A DNA stretch of 64,000 nucleotides, from positions 1 to 64,000 of the forward strand of contig NZ_JAHCMB010000121.1 in NCBI RefSeq assembly GCF_019904155.1. Direction: 5' to 3'. Shown piece by piece: positions 46,646 through 55,570 of this stretch. The DNA comes from Paenibacillus sinensis. Lineage in GTDB: Bacteria; Bacillota; Bacilli; Paenibacillales; Paenibacillaceae. How positions within the stretch are numbered: the stretch's first letter is position 1; each line of letters begins with the position of its first letter. The notes under the pieces are model-generated. The model made no database searches. It was not told the DNA's origin and worked only from the letters and a program-made list of their open reading frames with translations. A program made the translations under genes and the position numbers.

Positions 46646-46713
46646 AGATATAGGTAGGGTGGCGGGCCCGTGCCATAGCTCAAGGATTTGGATTGGAAAA
46701 GGAGGCAAAAGCG

Positions 46714-47898
46714 TTGGAACCTAAAGTGATTGTTCGTGCGGCTCCGCAGGAGTTTGTGTGCGGACAGGGAGTCTGGGGGGATTTGCAGGATCATTTGGAG
46801 CGCCGGGGCATCGACTCTGCGCTCGTCGTGCATGGCGGGCGCTCTTGGGAGGCGGCCGCTCCTTATTTTCCGGCTGTTAACTCCGCACGGCTTGAGTATT
46901 ATCGGTACGGCGGTGAATGCACCTACTCCGAACGGGATGCCATTGCTTCGAAGGTGACGGAGCTTGGACTCCAGGCCCTTATCGCCGTGGGCGGAGGCAA
47001 AGTTAGCGATTCGGCCAAAGCGACCGCCGCGCTGCTGCGCATACCCGTTATTATTTTGCCGACACTGGCAGCGACCTGCTCGCCCTGGTCCTCATTAAGC
47101 GTCATGTATGACGCTTCGGGTACAGCAGTGGGATACGATGTGTATCCGAACAGCAATGCGCTCGTGCTGGTGGAGCCGCTTGTTCTCCTGGAATCGCCGA
47201 AGGAGCTACTGGCAGCCGGAATCGGCGATACACTGGCCAAATGGTATGAAGCCGATGCGATTATCGCCCATCTGCCGAGCGTCACCGAAGAAATCGCCAT
47301 CGCTCATTATGCCGCGCGCAGATGCCGCGACAATCTGCTTGCGTTCGCTGCGGAGGCCCTGGCTGCGCAGGAAGCCGGAACGCTGAATGAGGCGTTTGTC
47401 CGGGTTGTGGAGACCATCTTCCTCACCGCCGGACTGGTGGGCGGATTCGGAGAAGAATACGGCCGCACCGCAGCGGCCCATTCCATTCACGACGGCCTGA
47501 CCGTTCTGCCGCAGACGCATGATCTGCTGCACGGCAGCAAGGTGGCTTACGGCGTGGTGCTGCAATTGCTTCTGGAAGGCAAGCGGGACGAAATTGCTTC
47601 GCTGCTGCCCTTCTATGCTGAGGTAGGCTTGCCTGCTTCGCTGGAAGATATGGGACTTGGCGGGCTTAGCAGGGCCGAACAGTTGGCTGTGGGAGTCCGT
47701 GCCACCGAGCCTGGCGCATCCATCCACCGGATGCCGGGACATTTCGACGCGGAGCTGGTGGCGGATGCGATGGAGGAGCTTGAGGCTGTGGTGGCTGATC
47801 TGCGGGCCAAAGCCGGTGCCGGTAGTCAGCCTGGACAGCCTGGACCCATCCGGAACTCTGTACCGGAGCAGAAGCAGGCAAGCGCGGGGAGCCGTTAA
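46714..47898 (+). CDS. HcxA/GldA-like iron-type alcohol dehydrogenase
   Basis: A 394-residue dehydrogenase related to glycerol dehydrogenase and E. coli HcxA (YbdH). TTG at 46714 has AAAAGGAGG 8 bases upstream. NAD(H)-binding AVGGGKVSDSAKA and metal-ligand motifs AAGIGDTLAKWYEAD, AHSIHDGL and LLHGSKVAYG are intact. In E. coli the homologous gene is next to a methionine aminotransferase gene, as it is nearly so here. A role in reducing or oxidising 2-keto/2-hydroxy acids of methionine is inferred. The last ~25 residues are a low-complexity Gln/Pro/Ser tail. Confidence 0.88.
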   Translation: MEPKVIVRAAPQEFVCGQGVWGDLQDHLERRGIDSALVVHGGRSWEAAAPYFPAVNSARLEYYRYGGECTYSERDAIASKVTELGLQALIAVGGGKVSDSAKATAALLRIPVIILPTLAATCSPWSSLSVMYDASGTAVGYDVYPNSNALVLVEPLVLLESPKELLAAGIGDTLAKWYEADAIIAHLPSVTEEIAIAHYAARRCRDNLLAFAAEALAAQEAGTLNEAFVRVVETIFLTAGLVGGFGEEYGRTAAAHSIHDGLTVLPQTHDLLHGSKVAYGVVLQLLLEGKRDEIASLLPFYAEVGLPASLEDMGLGGLSRAEQLAVGVRATEPGASIHRMPGHFDAELVADAMEELEAVVADLRAKAGAGSQPGQPGPIRNSVPEQKQASAGSR

Positions 47899-48033
47899 TT
47901 CCAAAGTGAGCCAAGGAAATAAGGGAATAAGGACATAAAAATGCAATCCATTTTGCTGCGCCCGGATGATCCGGCCGCCGGTGCCTACGGACCGTAAAAG
48001 GCCGGTCAGCAAGCATCGAAGAAGGAGAGAACG

Positions 48034-48807
48034 ATGGGAATCGCGATTATCGGAGCGATGGAAGAAGAGATTGCGTGGCTGCGCAGCCGGATAGAGGTAA
48101 CGAGCTTGACTGAAGCTGCCGGTGGAACATTTTACAGCGGAACGCTTGCAGGCCGGGAGGTTGTGCTGCTCCGAAGCGGAGTCGGCAAAGTCAACGCGGC
48201 GCTGACCGCCGCGCTGCTGATCGAGCGCTGGCAGCCCGAGCTGATTGTGAATATCGGCTCGGCAGGAGGCATCGGAGACGGCCTTCGGATCGGCGACGTT
48301 GTAGTGGGTACGGAACACGCATACAGTGACGTGGATGCGACGGCGTTCTCCCGTTACGAATACGGGCAGGTGCCGCGTATGCCTGCGCGATACAAGGCGT
48401 CTGAACAGCTTGTGGCGGCGGCTCTGCGGCTGGCGGCTGCTCAGCCGGATCTAAGGGTTGTGTCCGGTCTCATCACAACCGCCGATTCCTTTATCGGAAA
48501 CCGGGATGCCGCCGACCTCATACGAACCCGGTTTCCGGAGTCGCTGGTCACGGATATGGAAAGCGCGGCGATCGCCCAAGCTGCCTATTGGTTCCGGCTT
48601 CCTTTTCTCGCGGTTCGGTCGGTATCGGATATCGCAGGCGGCGGAGCCGGAGAGCTGTTCGAGGGCAATCTGGAGCTGGCAGCGCTGAATTCGGCCAGGT
48701 TCGCGCTGGAACTAATAAGCGGGGGCTTGCCGGATGTCGGCGTAGATGCTGATGCCGGTGTACCGCTTGAAGACGACAAGCGGGTGTCCGGCGAGGTCAC
48801 GAGCTGA
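48034..48807 (+). CDS. mtnN: 5'-methylthioadenosine/S-adenosylhomocysteine nucleosidase
   Basis: A 257-residue enzyme removing adenine from MTA and SAH, feeding the LuxS route and methionine salvage. GAMEEEI with the catalytic Glu, NIGSAGGIGDGLRIGDVV, DMESAAIAQAAY and the late SVSDIAGG Asp are present. The C-terminal ~25 residues after residue 230 exceed the family norm and are polar. AAGGAGAG precedes the ATG. It is the last gene of the methionine block. Confidence 0.95.
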   Translation: MGIAIIGAMEEEIAWLRSRIEVTSLTEAAGGTFYSGTLAGREVVLLRSGVGKVNAALTAALLIERWQPELIVNIGSAGGIGDGLRIGDVVVGTEHAYSDVDATAFSRYEYGQVPRMPARYKASEQLVAAALRLAAAQPDLRVVSGLITTADSFIGNRDAADLIRTRFPESLVTDMESAAIAQAAYWFRLPFLAVRSVSDIAGGGAGELFEGNLELAALNSARFALELISGGLPDVGVDADAGVPLEDDKRVSGEVTS

Positions 48808-48856
48808 AGAACCGAGGCCCGGCTTCAAGTCGGGAGGAGTATGGCCAGTGAAAGCA

Positions 48857-48910
48857 AAACACGAAGGAGCGCGGAAATCGCTTATTGCGGTTCCGCGCTC
48901 CTTCGTGTTT
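48857..48910 (+). terminator. Terminator between mtnN and the HAD gene
   Basis: A perfect 20-bp stem (48857-48876 with 48891-48910) with a 14-base loop and AAAA/TTT flanks that can act on both strands. It separates convergent mtnN and the HAD phosphatase gene. Confidence 0.85.
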
Positions 48911-48929
48911 GACCGGACTATAGGCTGGA

Positions 48930-49730
48930 TCAGCTAGTCTGCAAAATAAATTTATCGATAACCTGCTTGACGCCGTCTTCGTTGTTGCTGGCCGTCACGT
49001 AGTTCGCAATTTCTTTCAACGCCGGAATAGCGTTCGCCATGGCTACGCCGAGGCCGGCCGTTTCAAGCATTTCATGGTCGTTCCAGGAGTCGCCGACGGC
49101 GATCGTCTGAGACAGGTCGCATTTAAAATAATCGGCCAGGAACTCCAGCGCCAGCCCTTTTGTTCCTTCCTTATGCATGATTTCGAGAAAATGCGGCTTC
49201 GATTTCGTAATATGGACCGCTTCGCCCAGCAGCTCGTGAAGCTTGGGCGCAAGCTCATCCAGGAAATCGGGATCATCGATAATGAGCAGCTTGGGCGTCT
49301 GGTAATCCAGCAGCTTTTTCCAATCGGGCTCGATATAGTATTGAGTCTTGTTCAGGGCTGCATAATCGATAAGCTTCTGGTTCTCCTCGCGGGAATAGAG
49401 CTTGTCGTCGATGTAGGTCTGCAGGTGAAGGTTATGCTCAATGCAGTATTCAAACAGCTTGCGGACGGCATCCTGCGGCACATAGCGCTCGTACAGTACC
49501 TTTTCGTCCAGCAGATTTTTGACCAGCGCACCTTGATACGTGATGATCGGCACGTTGAGTCCGGTTTGGCGGGCGATCGCCTGGGCGGAAGCGTAGGCGC
49601 GTCCTGTAGCGAGCGTCACGACAACACCGGCGGTTACAGCGGCTTCCAGCGCCTTCTGGGTGGCGGGGGTTACTTCCTTGTCGTCATTGATCAGTGTATC
49701 GTCGATATCGATGGCAATCAGTTTATACAT
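48930..49730 (-). CDS. Cof/YidA-type HAD phosphatase
   Basis: A 266-residue HAD-superfamily IIB phosphatase. Motif I DIDDTL (nucleophile Asp8), motif II VTLATGRAYAS, motif III Lys in KPHFLEIMHKEGTKG and motif IV VGDSWNDHEML are intact. The cap (about 80-190) matches the YidA/Cof group, which dephosphorylates sugar phosphates or PLP-like compounds. Its downstream terminator is the 48857-48910 hairpin. Confidence 0.93.
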   Translation of the reverse strand: MYKLIAIDIDDTLINDDKEVTPATQKALEAAVTAGVVVTLATGRAYASAQAIARQTGLNVPIITYQGALVKNLLDEKVLYERYVPQDAVRKLFEYCIEHNLHLQTYIDDKLYSREENQKLIDYAALNKTQYYIEPDWKKLLDYQTPKLLIIDDPDFLDELAPKLHELLGEAVHITKSKPHFLEIMHKEGTKGLALEFLADYFKCDLSQTIAVGDSWNDHEMLETAGLGVAMANAIPALKEIANYVTASNNEDGVKQVIDKFILQTS

Positions 49731-49786
49731 TCGGTTCTCTCCTTCTCGTTATATCTGTCTCTGCTGCTGCCGGACCGGGAACCTGG

Positions 49787-49996
49787 GGCGTGAGCCGGTG
49801 TCCATAAGGGCGGACCGGGTGACGTGGCGTCGATCGAAGTCTCTCACTCTCAGCGCTGCCTGAGAGCTTGTGGCGTGAGCCGGGGGCCCTCTAGCGTGGC
49901 GTGAGCTAGGCTCCAAGGCGGCTTGAGAGCTTGTGGTGTAGCCGGGGTCTCTCAGATGGCCTGGAGGCATGGCGTGAGCCGGAGCCTCAGGGCGGA
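49787..49996. repeat. Degenerate repeats with a GGCGTGAGCCGG core
   Basis: In the 512-bp gap before the YdjM-like gene, about five related units occur, at roughly 49787, 49871, 49897, 49932 and 49970. The core is GGCGTGAGCCGG, often followed by a GGCC/CTC-rich stretch, and TGAGAGCTTGTGG precedes it twice. One copy has lost bases. Beyond the repeats I see no gene or promoter in this gap. Confidence 0.6.
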
Positions 49997-50242
49997 ACGG
50001 CAGGCTCCGCCCCCTTCATAGCCAGCGCGTAATGCGGTCCGGCAGCCGGGGCAAGCTGACCAAATTGTATCCCAAAACCGCCACGCCGACAAGGCAGGAC
50101 ATGGTTCTTCCGGCTTCGCCCGGATTAAGGAAACAGGCTGAAGGAACAGGCTGGACAAATGCAGCGCGCCTTGGTATACTGCGATAGCCGTACATTTGTT
50201 CTCATATGTAAGGATTGGCCCGAAAGGAGCAGGAACAAGGCA

Positions 50243-50956
50243 ATGATGGGCAAATCCCACCTGGTGATCAGTACCGGGCTAACCCTGTCGGCCATGCAGC
50301 TGGCTGGCCTGCACATCGGAGTACCCGCCGTCGCCGTAACGGTCTTAAGCTCCCTGCTGCCTGATATCGACGAGCCGAATTCGCTGCTCGTGCGCAAGGC
50401 GATTCCGACATTTCTGCTGCGCATCCTTCAGCTGGCGCTCATTGCGGGAGCCATCTATTGGTATATGGCCGGGATATCGCCGTATCCCTGGAATCTCGTA
50501 ATGGCACTATTGGTCGCCAGCGTCGCGTTCCTGCCGGGACGCAGACTGCGCCAGCTGGTCATGCTGCTGCTCGCCGTAACGCTCATCGCGTATGGAAATG
50601 CGCTTGATCCCTGGAACGCGATTGCCGGCTGCATTCTGGTCATCGCCGCAGTCGTTCCCCATCGGGGACTGACCCATACGCTGTACGGGCTCGCCGGCTG
50701 GACGGCGCTGCTGTATTTTGCGGGACGGATGATCGGGGGCGGAGATAATCTGTGGGTCGCCGGAGGTCTGTCATACGGTCTGCATCTGCTGGCCGATTCG
50801 CTGACCCAGCGGGGCATTACGCCGCTCCCGCCGCTGGAATGGAAGCTCCGGCTCAAGCTGATGAGCACCGGAACGAAGAAGGGCGGAGCGCTGGAGGCAA
50901 TCTTTGTCACGCTGACGCTGGCAGCGGTCACTTATACGTTTGTGCTGACCCGGTAG
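50243..50956 (+). CDS. YdjM-like membrane-bound metal-dependent hydrolase (DUF457)
   Basis: A 237-residue polytopic membrane protein. It starts with MMGKSHLVISTG, and the YdjM family's metal-type motifs HxxxS, LLPDIDEPNS and PHRGLTHTL are present, with about six hydrophobic segments. E. coli YdjM is LexA-regulated, but no LexA box was recognised here. AAGGAGCA lies about 12 bases before the first ATG. Function is unknown. Confidence 0.87.
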   Translation: MMGKSHLVISTGLTLSAMQLAGLHIGVPAVAVTVLSSLLPDIDEPNSLLVRKAIPTFLLRILQLALIAGAIYWYMAGISPYPWNLVMALLVASVAFLPGRRLRQLVMLLLAVTLIAYGNALDPWNAIAGCILVIAAVVPHRGLTHTLYGLAGWTALLYFAGRMIGGGDNLWVAGGLSYGLHLLADSLTQRGITPLPPLEWKLRLKLMSTGTKKGGALEAIFVTLTLAAVTYTFVLTR

Positions 50957-51279
50957 ACCGGATGCACAACCCGCAGGACAATCGAATAGTCATTCAGGCG
51001 CGAAGCATCCGGGCGATATTCCATTCCCGGATGCTTCGTTTTCTATAGCGGCGGCGATAGACGGAGGGGCGGCAATTACCGGCTAAATGCAGCAGAGCGT
51101 AGAACAGCAGGAGCGAAGGGGAGGAGGAAGGAAGAAGGAAGAAGGAAGAGTTGAAGAAACGGTTTCTCCGGGAGGAAGGGCTGGCGTGTTTGGTTTGGAG
51201 GCAAGAATGGTAAAATGTAAAAAGGAGGAAGTGCCTTCAGGAGGACGAGAAAAGGAGCGAAAAAGGAGAGAAAGAAACC
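50957..51279. other. Gap with terminator and purine-rich tract
   Basis: This 323-bp gap begins with a terminator (51001-51042) and continues with a polypurine stretch (about 51108-51170) made of GGAAGAAGG-type repeats. No gene is convincing within it. The pnbA ribosome site AAAGGAG and ATG lie at the right end. Confidence 0.5.
51001..51042 (+). terminator. Terminator of the YdjM-like gene
   Basis: A perfect 13-bp stem (51001-51013 with 51026-51038) is followed by TTTTC. It lies about 45 bases after the gene. Confidence 0.85.
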
Positions 51280-52740
51280 ATGCCGCAACCAATCGTTGAG
51301 ACCGCATACGGCAGACTGCAGGGCATAACGTCTAATGGGGTAAGAGCCTTTAAGGGCATTCCCTACGCCAGCCCTCCTGTCGGAGATTTGAGATTCCGGG
51401 CCCCGGCGGAGCCCGAACCTTGGGAAGGGATTAGGGACGCCATGCGCTTTGGCCCCTTCTGTCCGCAGCCGGGCGGCGGAACCGGCGGAGTGTTCGGCGA
51501 AGCCGACGGCGGTGCAGGCATGTCCGAGGACTGTCTGTATTTGAATGTATGGACGCCGGAAGATGCCGGAGAAGAAGCGCTTCCCGTCATGGTCTGGATT
51601 CACGGCGGGGCCTTCGAGACCGGCTCGGGCAGCATCCCGGCCTACGACGGGACCGCGCTTGCCGCCCGGGGCCGGGTCGTGGTCGTGACCCTGAATTACC
51701 GGCTTGGCCCGCTGGGCTTCCTTCATCTGCATTCCATGCACGAAGACTTCGTGCCCAATGCGGGCCTGCTTGACCAGATGGCGGCCCTGCGCTGGGTGCA
51801 GGGCAATATCGCCGCTTTCGGAGGAGATCCCGCAAGCGTGACCATCTTCGGCGAGTCGGCCGGCAGCATGAGCATCGCGGCGCTGCTGGCGATGCCCGGC
51901 GCCACGGGCCTGTTCGCCCGGGCCATTATGGAGAGCGGCGCGTCGCAGGCGCTGAGCGCTGAGCAGGCCCGCACCGTCTGCGCCGGGCTGCTGGACGAGC
52001 TCGGCCTCCCGCCGCAAGAGGCCACACGGCTCCGGGCGATGCCCGCCGTCGAATTGATCGAGGCGGGCGAGCGCATGAAGCGGCGGATGGGTGGCATGGG
52101 CATGCCGTTCCAGCCGGTCATCGATCCGGCGACGCTGCCCGTGCCGCCGATCGAAGCGGTCCGCAGCGGCGCAGCGGCGGGAATTCCGCTGCTGATCGGC
52201 ACGAACCGGGACGAGGGCGCGCTCTTCTTCCGGCCGGATTCACCGAGTGTGCCGGATGAGGTGATCGCAAGCGCCATGGAGCTGCTAAACGGCGGCCACA
52301 GCGTGAAGCCGTTCATCTCGCGCTACGCCACCGATTTCGAGGGCCGGGCGGAGCTGATGACCGACCTCTATTTCTGGCGAGGTGCGCTCGAATTCGCCAT
52401 TGGCCAAAGCGGACATGCTCCGGTCTGGATGTACCGGTTCGATTGGACGCTGCCGTCCCATCCGCTGCTCCGCAAGGCGGTCCATGCCGCCGAGATTCCG
52501 TTCGTGTTCGGCACGCTGCCCTTCCTGCAGCAGGCGGGGCTTCAGATTCCGCCATCTGCGTTCACGCTGTCTAAGCAGATGCAGGAGGCATGGATCGCTT
52601 TTGCACACGGCCGACCGCCGGGCGATCCGGGGGAATGGCCGACCTACGAGAGCGGGGAGCGTGCGACGATGATTTTTGGCGACCACACTCTCATGGTCAA
52701 GGACCCTGACGCGGACAAGCGTCTTGTGCTGGGCATTTGA
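51280..52740 (+). CDS. pnbA: Type-B carboxylesterase
   Basis: A 486-residue alpha/beta-hydrolase. The oxyanion loop HGGAFETGS, nucleophile elbow GESAGS (about 188-193), the Glu in GTNRDEGALFF and the C-terminal FAHGRPP His match the catalytic triad of the PnbA/carboxylesterase-B family. No signal peptide, so it is intracellular. Gene region is GC-rich. A strong terminator follows. Confidence 0.93.
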   Translation: MPQPIVETAYGRLQGITSNGVRAFKGIPYASPPVGDLRFRAPAEPEPWEGIRDAMRFGPFCPQPGGGTGGVFGEADGGAGMSEDCLYLNVWTPEDAGEEALPVMVWIHGGAFETGSGSIPAYDGTALAARGRVVVVTLNYRLGPLGFLHLHSMHEDFVPNAGLLDQMAALRWVQGNIAAFGGDPASVTIFGESAGSMSIAALLAMPGATGLFARAIMESGASQALSAEQARTVCAGLLDELGLPPQEATRLRAMPAVELIEAGERMKRRMGGMGMPFQPVIDPATLPVPPIEAVRSGAAAGIPLLIGTNRDEGALFFRPDSPSVPDEVIASAMELLNGGHSVKPFISRYATDFEGRAELMTDLYFWRGALEFAIGQSGHAPVWMYRFDWTLPSHPLLRKAVHAAEIPFVFGTLPFLQQAGLQIPPSAFTLSKQMQEAWIAFAHGRPPGDPGEWPTYESGERATMIFGDHTLMVKDPDADKRLVLGI

Positions 52741-52769
52741 GCTTCAGGCGCAGCGGCGCAAACCCCAAA

Positions 52770-52810
52770 AAAGGAGAGGACCGGCGCAGCCGGCTCTCTC
52801 CTTTATTTTT
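52770..52810 (+). terminator. Terminator between pnbA and lplA
   Basis: A 16-bp stem with one internal two-base mismatch (52770-52785 with 52789-52804) ends in ATTTTT. It serves pnbA and lies before convergent lplA. Confidence 0.8.
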
Positions 52811-52855
52811 CAACCAAGATTATGTCCCGATGATCTAACCGCCCGGAAGCGATGC

Positions 52856-53863
52856 TTACTCCGACTCTTCCAGAAAAATCAGGCCGATAACATCCTCCGG
52901 CTCGATGCGTCCGAAGTAATGCTTCAGATCCAGCGGAGCCAGCGCTTCCCGGACCTCTGTCTCTTCATAGCGCTTGCCGCGCAGTGCGTTCTCCACGTCA
53001 GCCACATCGCCCACGCCGAAGAAGTCTCCATAAATCTTGATATCCTCGATCCGCGCATCCTTGATGTCCATCCGGATATCGACGATGCCGCCGGGGAATT
53101 TCACCGCATGCTTGACGTTGCTCATCGGCGACTGGCCGTAATTCCAGTCCCAGTTCCGGTAGCGCTCCTCGGAGATTTGGCGGATCTTGCTCCAATCCTC
53201 GTCGGTCAGCTTGTACTGCGGAACTTCTGAAGGGTCCATGCTGAAGATGGAACGCAGCAGCCCGGCGCGGAATTCCTCGATCGTCATCTCGGTTCCAAGC
53301 AGGTCCTTGATGTTGGCGACCCGGCTGCGGACCGATTTCGTGCTCTTGGATTTGAATTTGGCCGGATTGGCCTTCAGGGAGTTATGCACCTCGTCGAGAT
53401 CCGAATTGAACATCAGGGTGCCGTGGCTGAACATGCGCCCTTTGGTGGCGAACTGGGCGTTGCCGGAGATTTTCTGCTCACCGACTTGAAGATCGTTGCG
53501 TCCGCTCAGCTCTGCGTTTACCCCCATGCTTCTCAAATAATCGATGACCGGCTGGGTGAATTTCAGGAAGTTATGGAATGATTCGCCGTCGTCTTTGGTC
53601 AGGAAGCTGAAGTTGAGATTGCCGAGATCGTGATAGACCGCGCCGCCGCCGGACAGCCGCCGGACGACCTGGATATTGTGGTCTTTGACATATTCCTGGT
53701 TGATCTCTTCGATCGTATTTTGATGCTTGCCGATAATGATGGATGGACTGTTAATATAGAACAGCAGGTAGCTGTCATCCATGGGGAGATGCTTCAGTAC
53801 GTATTCCTCAATCGCCAGATTGATGGAGGCGTCCGTGATCCCCGCGTTGTCGATAAAGAGCAT
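52856..53863 (-). CDS. lplA: Lipoate-protein ligase A
   Basis: A 335-residue enzyme attaching free lipoate to lipoyl domains of 2-oxoacid dehydrogenases and GcvH. The RRLSGGGAVYHDLGNLNFSF motif and the binding Lys region EQKISGNAQ are intact. The C-terminal accessory domain is present (about 250-335), so it should perform both activation and transfer. Confidence 0.94.
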   Translation of the reverse strand: MLFIDNAGITDASINLAIEEYVLKHLPMDDSYLLFYINSPSIIIGKHQNTIEEINQEYVKDHNIQVVRRLSGGGAVYHDLGNLNFSFLTKDDGESFHNFLKFTQPVIDYLRSMGVNAELSGRNDLQVGEQKISGNAQFATKGRMFSHGTLMFNSDLDEVHNSLKANPAKFKSKSTKSVRSRVANIKDLLGTEMTIEEFRAGLLRSIFSMDPSEVPQYKLTDEDWSKIRQISEERYRNWDWNYGQSPMSNVKHAVKFPGGIVDIRMDIKDARIEDIKIYGDFFGVGDVADVENALRGKRYEETEVREALAPLDLKHYFGRIEPEDVIGLIFLEESE

Positions 53864-54040
53864 GATTCATTCCTCCGCTTCAGCACTTTGAATACAGCTA
53901 TAATTGTAAACCAAAGTCTGCTTTTTCACAAAAAAGCCACGGACAACCCATCCATACCGCAATACGCCAAAAACGGCCCTTGCGCGGTTCTTTTGCCGGG
54001 GGCGGGAATGTGACATGATAAGGAAGAAGGAGAGAGAAGG

Positions 54041-55519
54041 ATGTTCAACGATTTCAAGCTGGCTGAGGGCCGTCCGGTCTACCTCCAGATCAAGGATTAT
54101 ATGAAGCGTCTGATCGTCCAGGGCGCGATCCAGGCGGATCAGCGGCTGCCCGCCACACGGGAGCTGGCATCGCTGCTCGGCGTCGGGCGGGGCACAGTCA
54201 TCGCCGCTTACGCCGAGCTTGAGGCGGACGGCTTCGCCTACACCGTCCAGGGCAAAGGCAGCTTCGCCGCCCAGGTCAAGCCGCAGAGCGGGCTCGGCGG
54301 CGAGGTGCCGGATGCCGCCAGCAGGCTCGGCTGGGAGGATCGCATCAGCGGCTACGCCCTGATGGCCGAGGAGCTTGATCTGATGAAGCGCGGCATCCGC
54401 GCGTCTAAAGGCACCATTTCGTTCACGAGCATCGCGCCGGACGAGAAGCTGTTCGACCTGGACAGTGTGAAGCGCGCTTTTCTCGACCGGATGTCGATGG
54501 AAGGCCATGTGCTCCTGAATTACGGCTACGCCAAGGGCTACAAGCCCCTGATTGATTATTTGCTGGATTATATGGCCCGCAAGGGCGTGGATACGCGGAA
54601 TCAGGATATGCTGATCACAAGCGGCTTCACCGAGGGCTTCGATCTCGTGCTCTCGGCCGTCAAGAAGGTGAGCGGCAGGGTGCTGTGCGAGAATCCGACC
54701 CATAACACCGCGATCAAGAACCTGAAGCTGCACGGCTTTCAGATTCGCGGCGTTCCGATGGAAGAGGACGGCCTGAATCTGGATGAGCTGAAGAAAGCGC
54801 TGGATGAGGGGGATTACGATCTGGCCTACCTCGTGCCTTCCTACCACAATCCGACCGGAACCGTCATGTCGCTCCGCAAAAGGCTGGAGTTGATGGAGCT
54901 GATGAACCGCCGGGGCATTCCCGTCATTGAGGACGGCTTCAATGAAGAGCTGCGGTACTCGGGTTCGCATGTGGCGCCGCTGGCGGCGCTTGGTTCAGCG
55001 GAGGGCGGAGTCGTCTATATCGGAAGCTTCTCGAAGGTGCTGTTTCCGGGACTGCGTGTGGGGTGGGTGCTCGGCGACCGGCGGCTGATCGGCGTACTGG
55101 AGAGCGTGAAGCGGGCCAGAAGCATTCATACCTCGACGCTGGACCAGTCGCTGCTCTATCAATATTTGCATAATGGCAATCTGGAAAAATATCTCCGCCG
55201 CGCCCGCGCCGAATACAAGCGGAAATATGAGCTGACGCTGGCGTGCTGCCGGGAGAAGGTGCCGTTCTCCTCTCTGTCGGGAGACGGAGGGCTGCATCTG
55301 TTTATGACCTTTGAGCAGGGAATGAATACGCGGGAGCTGCTGGCGGCCTGCCAGCAGCGGGGCGTGATCTTCACGCCGGGCGATTCGTTCTTCACGGACG
55401 GTGGCGGGCAGAACACGCTGCGCCTGGGCTTCTCCCGGGTAAGCGACGAGAATATCCGCCGGGGCATCTCCGTCATCGGCGAAGAGGCGAAACGGCTGCT
55501 TAAGAACCGTCAGCCCTGA
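54041..55519 (+). CDS. MocR-type GntR/aminotransferase regulator
   Basis: A 492-residue fusion. The GntR-type winged helix (about 10-78: VYLQIKDYMKRLI, LPATRELASLLGVGRGTVIAAYAEL) is joined to an aminotransferase-like domain with SFSKVLFPGLR, where Lys332 would bind PLP. This is the MocR/PdxR architecture of PLP- or amino-acid-responsive regulators. The neighbours (ddl and an aminotransferase) suggest amino-acid or cell-wall control, not confirmed. It diverges from lplA and has AAGGAGAG ahead. Confidence 0.93.
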   Translation: MFNDFKLAEGRPVYLQIKDYMKRLIVQGAIQADQRLPATRELASLLGVGRGTVIAAYAELEADGFAYTVQGKGSFAAQVKPQSGLGGEVPDAASRLGWEDRISGYALMAEELDLMKRGIRASKGTISFTSIAPDEKLFDLDSVKRAFLDRMSMEGHVLLNYGYAKGYKPLIDYLLDYMARKGVDTRNQDMLITSGFTEGFDLVLSAVKKVSGRVLCENPTHNTAIKNLKLHGFQIRGVPMEEDGLNLDELKKALDEGDYDLAYLVPSYHNPTGTVMSLRKRLELMELMNRRGIPVIEDGFNEELRYSGSHVAPLAALGSAEGGVVYIGSFSKVLFPGLRVGWVLGDRRLIGVLESVKRARSIHTSTLDQSLLYQYLHNGNLEKYLRRARAEYKRKYELTLACCREKVPFSSLSGDGGLHLFMTFEQGMNTRELLAACQQRGVIFTPGDSFFTDGGGQNTLRLGFSRVSDENIRRGISVIGEEAKRLLKNRQP

Positions 55520-55570
55520 ATAGAGAACAATCAACGGACAATAACAACAGAGGGAAAGGATGCGGGAACC

